Shown here in pieces: positions 21,701 through 31,300 of a DNA stretch of 64,000 nucleotides (position 1 is the stretch's first letter; the number at the start of each line of letters is the position of its first letter). Where the stretch lies: assembly GCF_963678635.1 (NCBI RefSeq), contig NC_087071.1, positions 6,835,624 to 6,899,623 of the forward strand, given 5' to 3'. Both the position numbers and the translations under genes were made by a program. The stretch comes from Symsagittifera roscoffensis. Lineage: Eukaryota; Xenacoelomorpha; Acoela; Convolutidae. Under the pieces are notes generated by a model. That model was not told the origin of the DNA. It did no database searches and worked only from the letters and a program-made list of their open reading frames with translations.

Positions 21701-23624
21701 ATTTTCTTTGAAGAGTTGCTAATGCGTCTTTATATAGTACTCCGCTATAGCTATACTCAGCGATTGCGGATTTTGCTTTACCCACTACGAGCGTTTTCAG
21801 ATAGGTAAGCTTTTCATCGTCACTGAGTATGGCTGAATCGACCGTCGATGTGAATTGCCCAAACCACTCATGCCAATTAAGTGGGTTGCCATCGAACTGG
21901 GTCAGCTTCCACTCAGGGAGATAATCTTTTCGACTGTGCATGAGTATATTAACCAACTCTCGTGTCGAAAGTGGACGCTCGACGTCTGCACCAGGTGAAT
22001 TACCGGGAGTTGGCTCTGTGTAATTCGAAGAGTTACCGTGACAATCAGGAACGAACGGTTGATTAGCTTGTGAAAAGTTCTCAGGCTGCGCAAAGAACAC
22101 AGTCCCTCCACTTGTATATGGAACAAAATTATTCGTAGGAACAATCGGAGTTACTGCGGAAAAAACAGTTGTCGAAGGAACGTAGTGCTGTTGAGTTGAC
22201 ATTAAAGGGGTAGCAACAGCTGGTCTCCACAAATTACTATAAGGATTGTAGTGGTCACTTGAAAAGTTATAACTACTAACGGGAACACCCATATGTTGTT
22301 GTGATGGGGCTACAGGTGCTTGGTAGCCAGCTACTACTGATCCTGCAGTGTGATGACTTAAAGAAACATGATTAACTGCTGTTGATGCAGGAAAAAACGG
22401 TGTTACACCAGAAGGAACTTCTGCAGATGATGGCGGAGCAAAATAGTTTTCAGAAGTTACCGGGACTACTGAACCTGTGTTTGGATTGCCTAGCCCCCGA
22501 TGAGTGGACAAAAAAGTTTGCTGAGGCAAATTAATGGAAACAGGTTGCATGACCTGCTGTAACCCTACTGGATTGTTAACGGAAACCTGCGATCGAACCA
22601 AATTCGACAAATTATGTTGTTGTCCGTGAATGTGGTTACTGTAATACAATCCCGGATCACTAGAAGCTGCCTGGCCATTATTCACTCCTGTAAAACTTGA
22701 TGAGACCAAGTAATTTGTTGATGCAGGATAAGTTGCCTCAGGAGCTGTTGAACGAACGTGCTGCTCTTGATTGGGAACTACAACAGCATCAGGCTGATTG
22801 TGGTCGACAGATTCGACCCAGTGACGCGTACGATCCTTTTCGTCTATTGTTAGTTGTGGAGAGATTCGAGTTAAACCACTTTCCTCAGCATTCTCGCTGA
22901 TTTCCGACAACTCATCTTCTAACTCAAGCCCTTTCAACTCAATTTCTGCCAGTTTTTTCCTATGTTCTTCAGCCAATTCTTCCAACTCTAAACTGCTTTG
23001 TTGTTCTAAAACATATTGTTTCATCTTGTTTTGCTGCTCTTTCAGTCTTAATGATACCTTTGCCTGCCTCTCAAGTTCCTCTTGTTGTTTCTTTAAAATC
23101 ATTAAGTCGCGTTTTTTCTCAGAAAGTGTTTTCGACGGAGCGGCGGTATAACTAGATTTCTGAGAACCTGATTGCTGATGTCGGCTGCTTCGGTGCGACA
23201 CCTTAGAGTGGGTATCTGTTTTATGCGACCGGGGTTTTTCACTTTTTTCAGAATGATGAGAAACTTTTGAGCTGCTATCTATTTTGTCCGGCTCTGTTAC
23301 TGCCTCAAAACTTGTTTTATATGTGATAGCTTCCTGCAGAACTTTATCGTTGCTTTGAGTCAACTTATGAAGCCACATATCCTGTGCCGGTATCAATTCG
23401 TCGGGATTGGCACTTTTTGCAGCCATATCAATCAACTCAGTGTTTATCTCGACCGCTTGTTCTATATAGTTCCTACATTTTTCAATATAAGTATCAATTT
23501 TTGAGCAACGACTCTGACTCTCTATGTATTCTAAAATTATCTCGTGGCATTTATAAAGTTCGTTTTCGAGAGTGCTACGTTTCTCAAACAACTTCTTAAT
23601 TTTCTTCTGAAACTTAACTTCCAT
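18699..23624 (-). CDS. Bel-Pao gag-pol polyprotein (gag, protease, reverse transcriptase, partial RNase H)
   Basis: I start at the first ATG (23624, MEVKFQKK). The frame is open upstream to a stop at 23697-23699, and the following numbers count from 23690. A coiled coil spans ~185-265, and a Ser/Gln/Pro/Asn-rich linker follows. A DUF1759-like gag core lies at ~590-770. Zinc knuckles start at C811 (CSLCKGQHALWNC) and CFSCLQGNHTFRKC. The aspartic protease active site is D941-T-G. The reverse transcriptase has YMDD at 1352-1355. RNase H keeps D1535, E1580 and D1610, but the final conserved region (the NPAD...RG-type motif) is absent. After residue ~1648 (WNHVP) the frame shifts and ends at 18699. 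Its products package element RNA and make cDNA. The frame is otherwise intact over 1640 codons, consistent with a young copy. Confidence 0.95.
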   Translation of the reverse strand: MEVKFQKKIKKLFEKRSTLENELYKCHEIILEYIESQSRCSKIDTYIEKCRNYIEQAVEINTELIDMAAKSANPDELIPAQDMWLHKLTQSNDKVLQEAITYKTSFEAVTEPDKIDSSSKVSHHSEKSEKPRSHKTDTHSKVSHRSSRHQQSGSQKSSYTAAPSKTLSEKKRDLMILKKQQEELERQAKVSLRLKEQQNKMKQYVLEQQSSLELEELAEEHRKKLAEIELKGLELEDELSEISENAEESGLTRISPQLTIDEKDRTRHWVESVDHNQPDAVVVPNQEQHVRSTAPEATYPASTNYLVSSSFTGVNNGQAASSDPGLYYSNHIHGQQHNLSNLVRSQVSVNNPVGLQQVMQPVSINLPQQTFLSTHRGLGNPNTGSVVPVTSENYFAPPSSAEVPSGVTPFFPASTAVNHVSLSHHTAGSVVAGYQAPVAPSQQHMGVPVSSYNFSSDHYNPYSNLWRPAVATPLMSTQQHYVPSTTVFSAVTPIVPTNNFVPYTSGGTVFFAQPENFSQANQPFVPDCHGNSSNYTEPTPGNSPGADVERPLSTRELVNILMHSRKDYLPEWKLTQFDGNPLNWHEWFGQFTSTVDSAILSDDEKLTYLKTLVVGKAKSAIAEYSYSGVLYKDALATLQRKFGQPHAVVGAHLDKLSNFPPLKMHNSENVIGFSSAISGLVAVFKSMSFNDDLKSVNLLNQAVSKLPPNLKEAWSMQTVRRQWHRPTLLDFNEWLKEKAEGHERLKPINSKGKSEEPVKQKVVTKVLAGNTKVSSKDEKSREKTRFPPCSLCKGQHALWNCSVFKEKNATQRAKYVAEQNLCFSCLQGNHTFRKCQKARKCPKQDCESTHNVLLHGAEKVFPPKEADRSPSTQTKTNTTSANNAACVKPCEGTAKGILPVALVDVSSGSENSNALALCDTGSTHSWVSAALVERLKLVGTPVNVTTDGFNSAKVSKTQRVHLKVSAKPNESEFSFSFVAFVKHNMYIGPDVINVSELQVKYPQLAPLKTTAYNYKEIEIVIGQDFYHAIRPLEHVFGDELDSPCAARLPIGWVISGPSPDRSSLNSSSFNCVTDDTSLTDQIKTWYELESYGAFKQVDARSAADKRALSILKTETVHDGERYTVPMLWSDNDVSLPNNYYSSLAQLKSLEKRLDRDPLLREKYTETIREDISKGYVITVNPHDPSSRAEREWYLPHHPVLNPNKPGKVRRVLNGASKFHGTSLNRSLLVGPDLLQNLIFVLLRFRQHKYAVSADIEGMFLQVGVLARDQPSLRFLWRDVPTSSVVVHQYTRHIFGARDSPTCANFALQKTASDNQAEYPEAASAVVQKFYMDDYLDSFENTADALSLSKDLVAMLKLGGFNLTKFVSNVPEVTTALNPDNRESNPSVKDICKSPDQSSHVLGLRWDHVKDTLVVSRGVDRPLDKAITQRTVLSFVSSVFDPIGLVAPYTVKARLLLKDIWRISGQKWDDDLPEEIKQQFLDWHSGLPLLGTLTIPRSYFTEPFDRCELHTFGDSSQDVFCAVSFLRARLAKSQKTELAFVFGKARVAPMKMLSIPKLELQAALLATRLKEEILKALTFKVSNVFMWTDSTTVLQWLNSCNKLPVFVGNRTGEILESTTIDQWNHVPSRSVCLKIGINSAQL

Positions 23625-24017
23625 GCTTAATAATTTCAGAAATAAACGACTCTCAGAAAAAACTGTATTTTCACTCAAGTAAATCCACAAAATACTCTAA
23701 TATATCAATAACTTACAAGGGGGAGTAACTTGAAGTTTTAACGCTTTAAGTCTGTTGTGAATCGCTCTACGATTTTTAGGCGACAATCGATTCCGCTTCT
23801 TCTTAGCTTTCAGTGTATTTAGGTCAGCACTGTATCGTCTAAGTAACAACAGAGTCTTCAACTCAAGGGAAGGGGGCTGGTGCAGCTCTTTATACTTTTC
23901 GATAAGTATTTGGTCTTTGGCCTTTCGCTTTGAGATAAAATCCTCAACTATGTTAAGAACGAGAATACCTGTCTTTTTTAACTCCTTTTCTATATTGTTC
24001 GTACCGTTGCGGCGACA

Positions 24018-24332
24018 TTATACAATAGCGGTAATATTCTCCTTGTATCTCAAAAGAAGGCTCTTAAGTTGATCAGTACTCAAACTACGGTTGTTGTTAC
24101 TGCTGTGCTTACTAATGGAGTTATTTATGGCGTCGTGCCAAATAACTAGATCTTTCCGATTCGACAAAAAGTGATGCAGATAGTATTGGATAGTTTTCTG
24201 CGAGTCCCTGGCGTTAAAGTTAAAGCTTAAGCCGGGCTTTGTGAAACAAGTCTCTTTCACGCGCTTTTGAGACGGTGCGGATAGTATACGGAGCGCGTGA
24301 TCCAAGGAACTAGCTCCTAGAATGAATACCAT
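24018..24332 (-). CDS. Small ORF in the retrotransposon leader, unknown function
   Basis: This is a 104-codon ATG frame between the 5' LTR and gag, on the coding strand of the element. It starts MVFILGASSLDHALR, includes DLVIWHDAINNSISKHSSNN and ends IV-stop. After the TAA at 24018-24020 the same frame stays open for another 106 codons to a TAG at 23697-23699, just before gag. That continuation is Lys/Leu-rich and looks like protein (for example KDQILIEKYKELH). One nonsense codon may therefore have split a ~210-codon gene. No known domain is certain. The GAS near the start and the WHDAINNS block vaguely recall esterase-like folds, but I do not assign one. It is not part of the standard Bel-Pao gene set, so it may be a lineage-specific accessory gene or captured sequence. 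Confidence 0.45.
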   Translation of the reverse strand: MVFILGASSLDHALRILSAPSQKRVKETCFTKPGLSFNFNARDSQKTIQYYLHHFLSNRKDLVIWHDAINNSISKHSSNNNRSLSTDQLKSLLLRYKENITAIV

Positions 24333-24370
24333 ACACTCAAGAGACCTATGCGACGGCTACGTTACGCTAA

Positions 24371-24900
24371 AGTACCAACGGGGTGGGGAAATTAAGTAGG
24401 TCGGTTGAACTCCAACAACACACACGGAGTAAACCTGAGGATGAAAGACTTCAACTTAACTCACTTAATATCACCGTACCTGACCACTTAACATTAGTAT
24501 CGCGCAACGAATTCAATAATCGGACGGGCTGAAACGGCTTAGATTTACTTGAACCAATGGGGTGGGGAAATTAAGTAGGTCGGTTGAACTCCAACAACGC
24601 ACACGGAGTAAACCTGAGGATGAAAGAATTCAACTTAACTCACTTAATATCACCGTACCTGATCACTTAACATTAGTGTCGCGCAACGTAGTCATTAATC
24701 GGACGGGCTGAAACGGCTTAGATTTACTTGAAGCGTACTGGCTTTCAGTTTCACCAATGTGGGTGGGGGGATCAGGCAAATTGGTTAAGTTCCAACAACA
24801 CACGCGGAAAAAACCTGAGGATGAAAAAACTCAACTTAATTTGCCTGATATTTCGCTACCAGACCACTTACCATAAGGTTGGTGTCATGTTACAGCACAG
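24371..24900. repeat. ~179-bp tandem repeat in the retrotransposon leader
   Basis: Two near-identical units start at the GGGGTGGGG words at 24380 and 24559 (period 179). They share 'AAATTAAGTAGGTCGGTTGA', 'GGAGTAAACCTGAGGATGAA' and 'CGGACGGGCTGAAACGGC'. A third, diverged unit follows from ~24755. It lies in the untranslated leader between the PBS and gag. Confidence 0.85.
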
Positions 24901-25700
24901 TTTCGCATAATTATGGGGACGTTTTGACGATTTTTTGGAAATTTCTTACTTTTTTCCCAAAATTTTTCGGAAAATTTTGGTCAGCAGGTTCGAGTCGTAA
25001 ACCAACCCAAAAAACTAGTCTAGTACCCCTTGTCTATGATCCGATTTCTTGGATTTTCAATCCGTTCACAATTACCCAAAACTTTGTGGTATCGGGAAAA
25101 TTACCACTTGTAGCTTGCTTTGAGTTGGGATACACAATAAGACACCGTATGTAATTTTATTGCACAAAAAAGTTCATGAAAACTAGATGAGTCTTACAGT
25201 TTTTGACGGTTTTGGAGATTGAGCGTCACCGGTTTACTGGAGAAATTGACAACAGACCCTCCAACACCTGGTCTTGTACTCTTCATCCATCTTTAAATCC
25301 GATTTTTGATCCCATATAGTTTCGAAACTGGACTATGCGAGAATCAAATAACACCAGAATTCAGCTCCTTGCACCGGTGATGTCACTTGTGTGATTAGAA
25401 GTTAGTCTGTTCAGATAGTACAGATTGCAGTTCTGAGTCCAATTGGTCTAGATCTTAGGAGTAATAGACCGACTCTGGGAGGTTCAGTTTCTCGTTTTCA
25501 ATTCTTTACTGGAGAAATGCTCGTATTGAAAATCCACTAGAGGACGATGTAGTAGTATTTGAACAACAAACAAGTCTTTCAGTTTTAATAGTACCAGCCA
25601 GTAGTGCCAACTATTTTCCTTTTCCGGATCCTTGCAGCAATTTCACGCCGTTGAATTGAAAGGGACGTGAGGAACCAGTGAATACTCAGGTAGAAAGTAG

Positions 25701-25816
25701 GTGTCCCTCGTTAATAGAGCAGCTCACCCGTGTCTCTCGTTAATAGAGCAGCTCACCCGTGTCCCTCGTTAAAAGAGCAGCTCGCCGGTGTCCCTCGTTA
25801 ATGGAGCAGCTGTCGT
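25701..25816. repeat. 29-bp tandem repeat, four units, in the leader
   Basis: GTGTCCCTCGTTAATAGAGC followed by AGCTCACCC repeats at 25701, 25730, 25759 and 25788, exactly 29 bp apart with few changes. It is about 100 bp inside the primer-binding site. Confidence 0.92.
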
Positions 25817-25919
25817 GTCGGAGAAATTATCAAACAATCAGGGCACTAACTGAATTCAACCGAAAGGAAAGAAAAAGGGGGGCAAAGAATGATAACTCGG
25901 GGGATAGAGATCAAAAAAA

Positions 25920-25938
25920 GGTCCCTTGTGGGGCGCCA
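25920..25938 (-). promoter_or_regulatory. Primer-binding site for minus-strand DNA synthesis
   Basis: TGGCGCCCCACAAGGGAC on the minus strand begins three bases inside the 5' LTR. The TGG start pairs with the CCA end of a tRNA primer. Which tRNA is not decided here. Confidence 0.8.
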
Positions 25939-25941
25939 AAA

Positions 25942-26409
25942 TGTGCGCGTCAATCTCCACACTTCGTGATAAAATCGGTTTTCAAACACTTGAATTATAA
26001 CGAGTACTTTATCGGGAAAATAACGATATTTTTAACAAGCTTTTTTATTGTTATCGGTAACATCGGTAACATCGGACACAATAAACTGCATAACTCAAAG
26101 CAAGCTGCAAAAATGGCCAGTATTTGTCCTTGAGACAAATTGCTCTTTTTAAAGGTCAGCCAAGGCTGAACCAAATTAGAGCGAAAAGACGGTTAAAATG
26201 GGTTTTGGGAGGACCGAACCTGGTTACGGAGCATCCCATCAAGTTCGGTGCACATTCGAGTTCTAGAAAGGAAATGCCCTAGGCGGGATTCGAACCGGCG
26301 CCGAAACCGCCGGGACGCACCATGTATACGCTCGGCTAATGTCCCTATATGCATTTATATTTTGGTTCAGTTTTATGCATTTATACTCTCATGCATTTGC
26401 GCTGCAACA
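25942..26409 (-). repeat. 5' LTR of the Bel-Pao element
   Basis: 468 bp, TG...CA. It differs from the 3' LTR by four base changes and a 6-bp indel. It would supply the promoter, with a TATAAAT on the minus strand near its 5' end. The same tRNA-like segment lies at 26271-26345 (B box 26286-26296, A box 26329-26338). Confidence 0.95.
26271..26345 (-). promoter_or_regulatory. tRNA-like segment with A and B boxes inside the 5' LTR
   Basis: It matches the segment in the 3' LTR, with a perfect GGTTCGAATCC B box. Because it lies just downstream of the TATAAAT box, pol II and pol III start signals would be within ~100 bp of each other. Confidence 0.6.
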
Positions 26410-27430
26410 CATAACTAAGGTTAAACAATGGATCACTTGGGATCACGTCATTTAATTTGAACATTGGGATCATTAGTTATACCTAGTGGTCCTTAGTTGC
26501 ACATAGTAATCTTAATATATGCTATGAGATCGTTGTTAATCCAGAGGGATTAGGGATCAATAATTTCCTATCGAGATTATTTATTATCCATAGAGATCAT
26601 TGATTATACATCGAAACCATCGCTTATATACATACATATATAAATAAATAAATCGATATATGTACATATTTATAAATAAAAATATGAATATGAATTAGTA
26701 CGATCATTAGTAATACATAGGAATCAATAGATTTATGTAGAAACTATAAGCTATACAATTAAGCTATCAACCATACATAGGAATCATTTTTATTATTTTA
26801 TCTGATCATCAATTAAACGTAGGGAAAAATAATTAGTTAGAATAATCATTCGTTGAACAACACAAATCTGTTTATGAATTTAGGTATCATTGGTAAAATG
26901 TATGGATGCTTAATTTTGTACAGAGATCATGAGTGATAAATAGAGATCATTAGTTATACATAAAGATCTTTAGTTACTTATTGGAATCATGAACAAACAT
27001 TGGAATTTTAGTTTTCCACAGTCATTGTTAGTTGCAAATAAGAATCCTTAGTTTCACAAGGAATCTTTAGTGGTTAATTATGATCTTTAATTTTTCTTAG
27101 GGATCACTATTTATACATCGGGATCATCATTATTACTTGGGGATTGTCAGTTATACAAAGGGATAACTAGTTGTACATAAGGATCTTCAACTAACGAGGG
27201 GGATTTAGTAATACATTGTGGTCATTAGTTATACATAGGGATCAATAATCAAATCGGGATCAATAGCTACACGAAATAATCGTTAATTTAAAAAAATATT
27301 AATAGTTCTACATAGTGATCACCAGTTGAACAGAGACCATTAGCTATACATAGTGATCCTTACTTAGAGATCAGGATCATAACTTATACACAGGGGTCAT
27401 TAATTAAACAAAGTTAAATGTTTTACAAAA
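26410..27430 (-). repeat. Minisatellite in reverse orientation, right of the retrotransposon
   Basis: It begins with the CATAA duplication and continues as GGATCATTAGTTATACATAG-type units, the reverse complement of the left arrays. An AT microsatellite (ATACATATATAAATAAATAA) lies at ~26625-26700. It degenerates by ~27430. Confidence 0.85.
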
Positions 27431-28027
27431 AAAAATAGGTACAACTGCAGATCAATACTTATTAATGAGGACAATTGGTTGTCTTTCATATCATAATACA
27501 CGAGGACTATTGATTGTCATATAAAACATGATGGCCAGTACGAAAGATGACAATCCTCCCACACCGATCCTTGTGTACCGTATGTATACTACTGATAGCA
27601 AAACATTTCACAGCCAGAACCCCTCCAACTACCCTTCTTTAGACAGATGGATTCTATCCGTATCTTGTTTCCCTTCTTGCTTTTTGTTTTGCTCATAGCA
27701 AGCAGTTCTATCTCTTGTAGTGGCTCTGCGTATGGTCACTAAAAAGGCTAATCTAATAAGTTACACGTTATAAAACTTTGTTTTTGGATTGCAAGCCAAA
27801 ACATACGAGCAAAATTTCACTTCGTATTTCAACTTCAAATTTGAGTGATTAAATTTTTTGTCGTTTGTTTTGTTTGTTTTCTTAAATTTTAAAAAAATTG
27901 TATTCATCCCATTTGACATGTTTCTATTTATCTAAATTTTTGATGAGGACTTTGTCTTTGCCCCGAAGAACTTGCTTAAACTTTTTCAAAAATGGGTAAG
28001 CTTTCTGCTGGTGGTTTTTCTAAGTAC
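27431..28027. other. Intergenic stretch, little recognisable
   Basis: No gene is visible. Near 27955-28020 a fragment (CCCGAAGAACTTGCTTAAAC and neighbours) resembles repeats at 29190-29310 and 33360-33490. Confidence 0.35.
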
Positions 28028-28260
28028 CCGGGTTGGCCTTCTTACACCGAAAATGCTTATCATACATTTCCATACATAAAGTGTGTGGAAAAATGCTTGT
28101 CATACAATTTTCATACAATTTCTAAAAATGGTTGAAAACTGGTATAAACTTATTTCTGTGGCTGTTTGATTCTAATAAAACAGTCTGGTCATAAAAATTG
28201 AGGTTTTCGTTTTTTAGAAAAAAATGCTTATCATACAATTCACATATTTAATTGTTAATT
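28028..28260. repeat. Member of the CCCGGGTTG / ATGCTTATCATAC repeat family
   Basis: It opens with ACCCGGGTTGGCCTTCTTAC and carries AAATGCTTATCATAC and AAAATGCTTGTCATAC plus a further AAAATGCTTATCATAC near 28225. It is related to 1046-1210 and 32600-32830. Confidence 0.4.
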
Positions 28261-28319
28261 TTTTCTGCTAATTTTTGAATTTTTGTGCTAATTTTTTGAA
28301 TTTTTCTACTTTGACCGAT

Positions 28320-31300
28320 TTATGATGCAGTTTTTCGCGATTTAGGTTTCTATTTTGAGTTCGACTATAGGGCTTTCTCGATATGGAGTTTCGGTCAAAC
28401 TCAGAAATGTGCACTCTAAAAAGTTGAATTAAAGTTACCTTAAGTCATTTAAGGTAAGTGGTTGTTAAGGTAAAATTTCTCTCAAGCCTGCCTTAAGTTA
28501 CTTAAGGTAAGTCTGAATCTCAATAAATAAAAATAACTGAAAAAAAAGGTAAATTTTGCAGTTTTTTTAACAACTGTTTCGGTTATTTTCATTAGTAAAA
28601 AGGAAAAGTAAGAGATAAAATTGTTAAATATGATTGTACCATGAATTTTTGTCACCTCAGTCTCAATGCTCTGGAAAGGCATCACTTTTTTTTAAAATCA
28701 AGTCTAAAGATATCAAGAAATGCAAGTGTTTTCGGCGAATCAGTTTTTGGAGTGCAATGTTGAGCTTAAGCTAGTTTTTCAGATTTAGTCGAGGTAATTT
28801 TTCAAGTAAATTTGGGATGACTTGAGGTACAGGTTAAGGTAGTTCTCTCACAAGTTTTAATTTAAACTTGAGTCGAGTTAAAGTAGTAGTTGAGGTGGCT
28901 TGAAGTAAGATTAAGTTGAGCACTTTTGCCTTTCCTGTTGAGGTAACTTAAGATTCTTTTGAGGTATAATTACCTCAATCTCAACGTGTGTGATCAAACA
29001 ATCCACAGTGAAACAATGAATAGCAAACCTCGAGCCGGTTGGCACTGTTTACGGTTTCTGATTTTTATATTTATTAGATGAATATTTATTTTTTGTTGAT
29101 TGGTTTATAATAACTTAGGTGGTTTTTCTACCTTTCGGATTTCTTGAAGATGATTATGACGCTAGGACGCGTTGAGGATTTTTATAATGGTCTAGCTTTC
29201 AAGTTTCTCAATGGCATTTGTGTCGTTTTCCCAAAACACTAGCTTTTACCTTTTTGGGACCCTTTGTAGGCCTTCTGGTGGCGGTCCTGTATTTGATTAA
29301 ATACTGATTGCTCATCAAAAACACATTAATTTGGTATCATTTTTTTGTTAAAAAAGCAGCAAAAATTCAACTTTCCAATAATTACATGCATCATTGGACC
29401 TGATTCAACTCATGAGTTTACTCCAATCTACGCATAGTTCGACTCCGCTTGACCATGACTCAACTCTGATCGACACATGAATCGACCTTGTTCGACCATT
29501 TATTTGACATCATTCAGCACTTGATTCCACACTGTTTAACTATGAACCGACCCTTTTTGACTCTAACTACTATGTTCTACTCATAATTCAACCCCACTTA
29601 ATATGTGATTCCATTCCGCTCAATCTATGATTCGACCTAGTTTGACTCATGATTTGACCCAATCCAACCCATGACTCGATTTAGATTGACCCATTATAGC
29701 CCATTTGACCAATTTGTTCTCAAAAGACGAAGTGAGCAAACAACAACCTAAAATTAAATGGCAAATTCAAACCCTAAGGCCTGCTTGATTTATGATCAAC
29801 TCTAATTTGCCGAAAGTTTTCATTTTTAATGAAGTGAACCATCTCGCTTCTAAACTGAATAAGGCTGAGTTTTTCTCATGGTTCGCCATGACCCTGTTTG
29901 ACCAATGATTTGACTACATTTAACCATAATTTGATACAGTTCGCCACTATAGATCCTTTTCAACCCATGATTCGACTCTGTTCGACCAGTGATTTGACAT
30001 TTTTAGACTCTAATGACCCTGTTTGACGCATGAATCGACTTTACTCTTTATTTTTTATTTTTTTAGTTCGACTAAAGGGCTTTCTCGACTATGGATTTTT
30101 GAAAAAACAAACAAATCGCAAACCTCGTCCCCGGTGTTAACCTCGACCTGGGTGGGTTTAACGTTGATTTTTATTTTATTAGATGACCGCTAGTTTATCT
30201 CGATTAGTTTATAAAAAGTTTGGTGGTTTTCTACCTATTGGAATTTTTTGGTGATAATCATTTTATTTTGGTTTAAATTACTTGTTACAAGTTATTCACA
30301 GTTTTGGTTAACAAGCGGCAATTACTCGATTTTCCTTAATTGCACCCATGATTTGACCCAATTCAGCTCGTGATTATATCCCAATCGTCGCATAATTTAA
30401 CTCCGCTTGACCATGATTCGACTCCAATTGACACATGATTCGACCTCATTCGACCCATGATTCGACCCTGCCCAAATTATGATTATATCCCTTTGACCCA
30501 TGATTGAACCTCGTTTGACCCCTGATTCAACCTCGTTTGACCCAATCCAACCCATGATTCTATCCCGGACGAACCATTATAGCCAATTCTAATATACCTA
30601 TCCTCAATAGACCAAGTGAGCAATCTCCCACCTAAAATTAAATGGCAAATTCAAATTTTAGGGGCTGCGTGAAAAATGCCCAAATCTAAATGGCTGAAAG
30701 ACATTAATTTCAACCAAGTCAGCCATCTCTCCCCTTAGGCTAATTTAGGGTAAAAATGTCCACCTGGTTCCCGATGATTCAACTCTGTTCGAAACGTGAT
30801 CTGACAGTGTTCGACTATAAAACGACGCTGTTCGACGCTATCAACACTTTTCAATCCATGATTACACTCTCTTCCTCCGATGATTTGAGCATTTTAGTGT
30901 CTATCGACCCTTTTTGACCCATGATTTGACTCTGTTTGACGAAAACCTACATTCGACCGTCTTGATTTGTTACAAAAATGGAACATCAGTTAATCATTTC
31001 TGTTATTGTCTTGCCAATATACCATATTGTGTAGTTTATGGAAGCAATTTTTAATTCAAAAAGTAGCAATTTGGTTATGCTAACCTGGGTTTGTCTTCGC
31101 AGAGATATTGGGAATAGCATGCGCAGCTCAAAATAAAACTTGAAAAGATCAATTTTGATCAAGAATTTTTGTGAATAACAATCATTTTATTGAAATTGAG
31201 AACAAAAGCAAAATCATTAAGAAATGTTTTGAGTTATAGGAGAATATACCTCACGCCAGAACAGCAGGATTCAATTTATTTAGTGGGTTGCGAATTAAAG

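Larger units (their letters stand above)
16784..26409 (-). mobile_element. Full-length Bel-Pao LTR retrotransposon, 9.6 kb
   Basis: The element lies on the minus strand: 5' LTR 25942-26409, primer-binding site, ~2.3-kb leader, gag-pol, integrase, polypurine tract, 3' LTR 16784-17257. Both LTRs start and end TG...CA, and the 5-bp CATAA duplication brackets the whole. The protein order (gag, zinc knuckles, aspartic protease, reverse transcriptase, RNase H, integrase, DUF5641-like tail) is that of the Bel-Pao superfamily. The two LTRs differ by four substitutions and one 6-bp indel over ~468 bp, so insertion was recent. The coding region is interrupted at ~18740-18760 by a frame change and an apparent deletion, so this copy is probably not autonomous. 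It is inserted within the reverse-oriented minisatellite. Confidence 0.96.

Noticed and set aside
25759-26133. 124-codon plus-strand frame across the leader repeat and 5' LTR
   Set aside because: Antisense to the retrotransposon, spanning the PBS and LTR. Composition fits a shadow frame.
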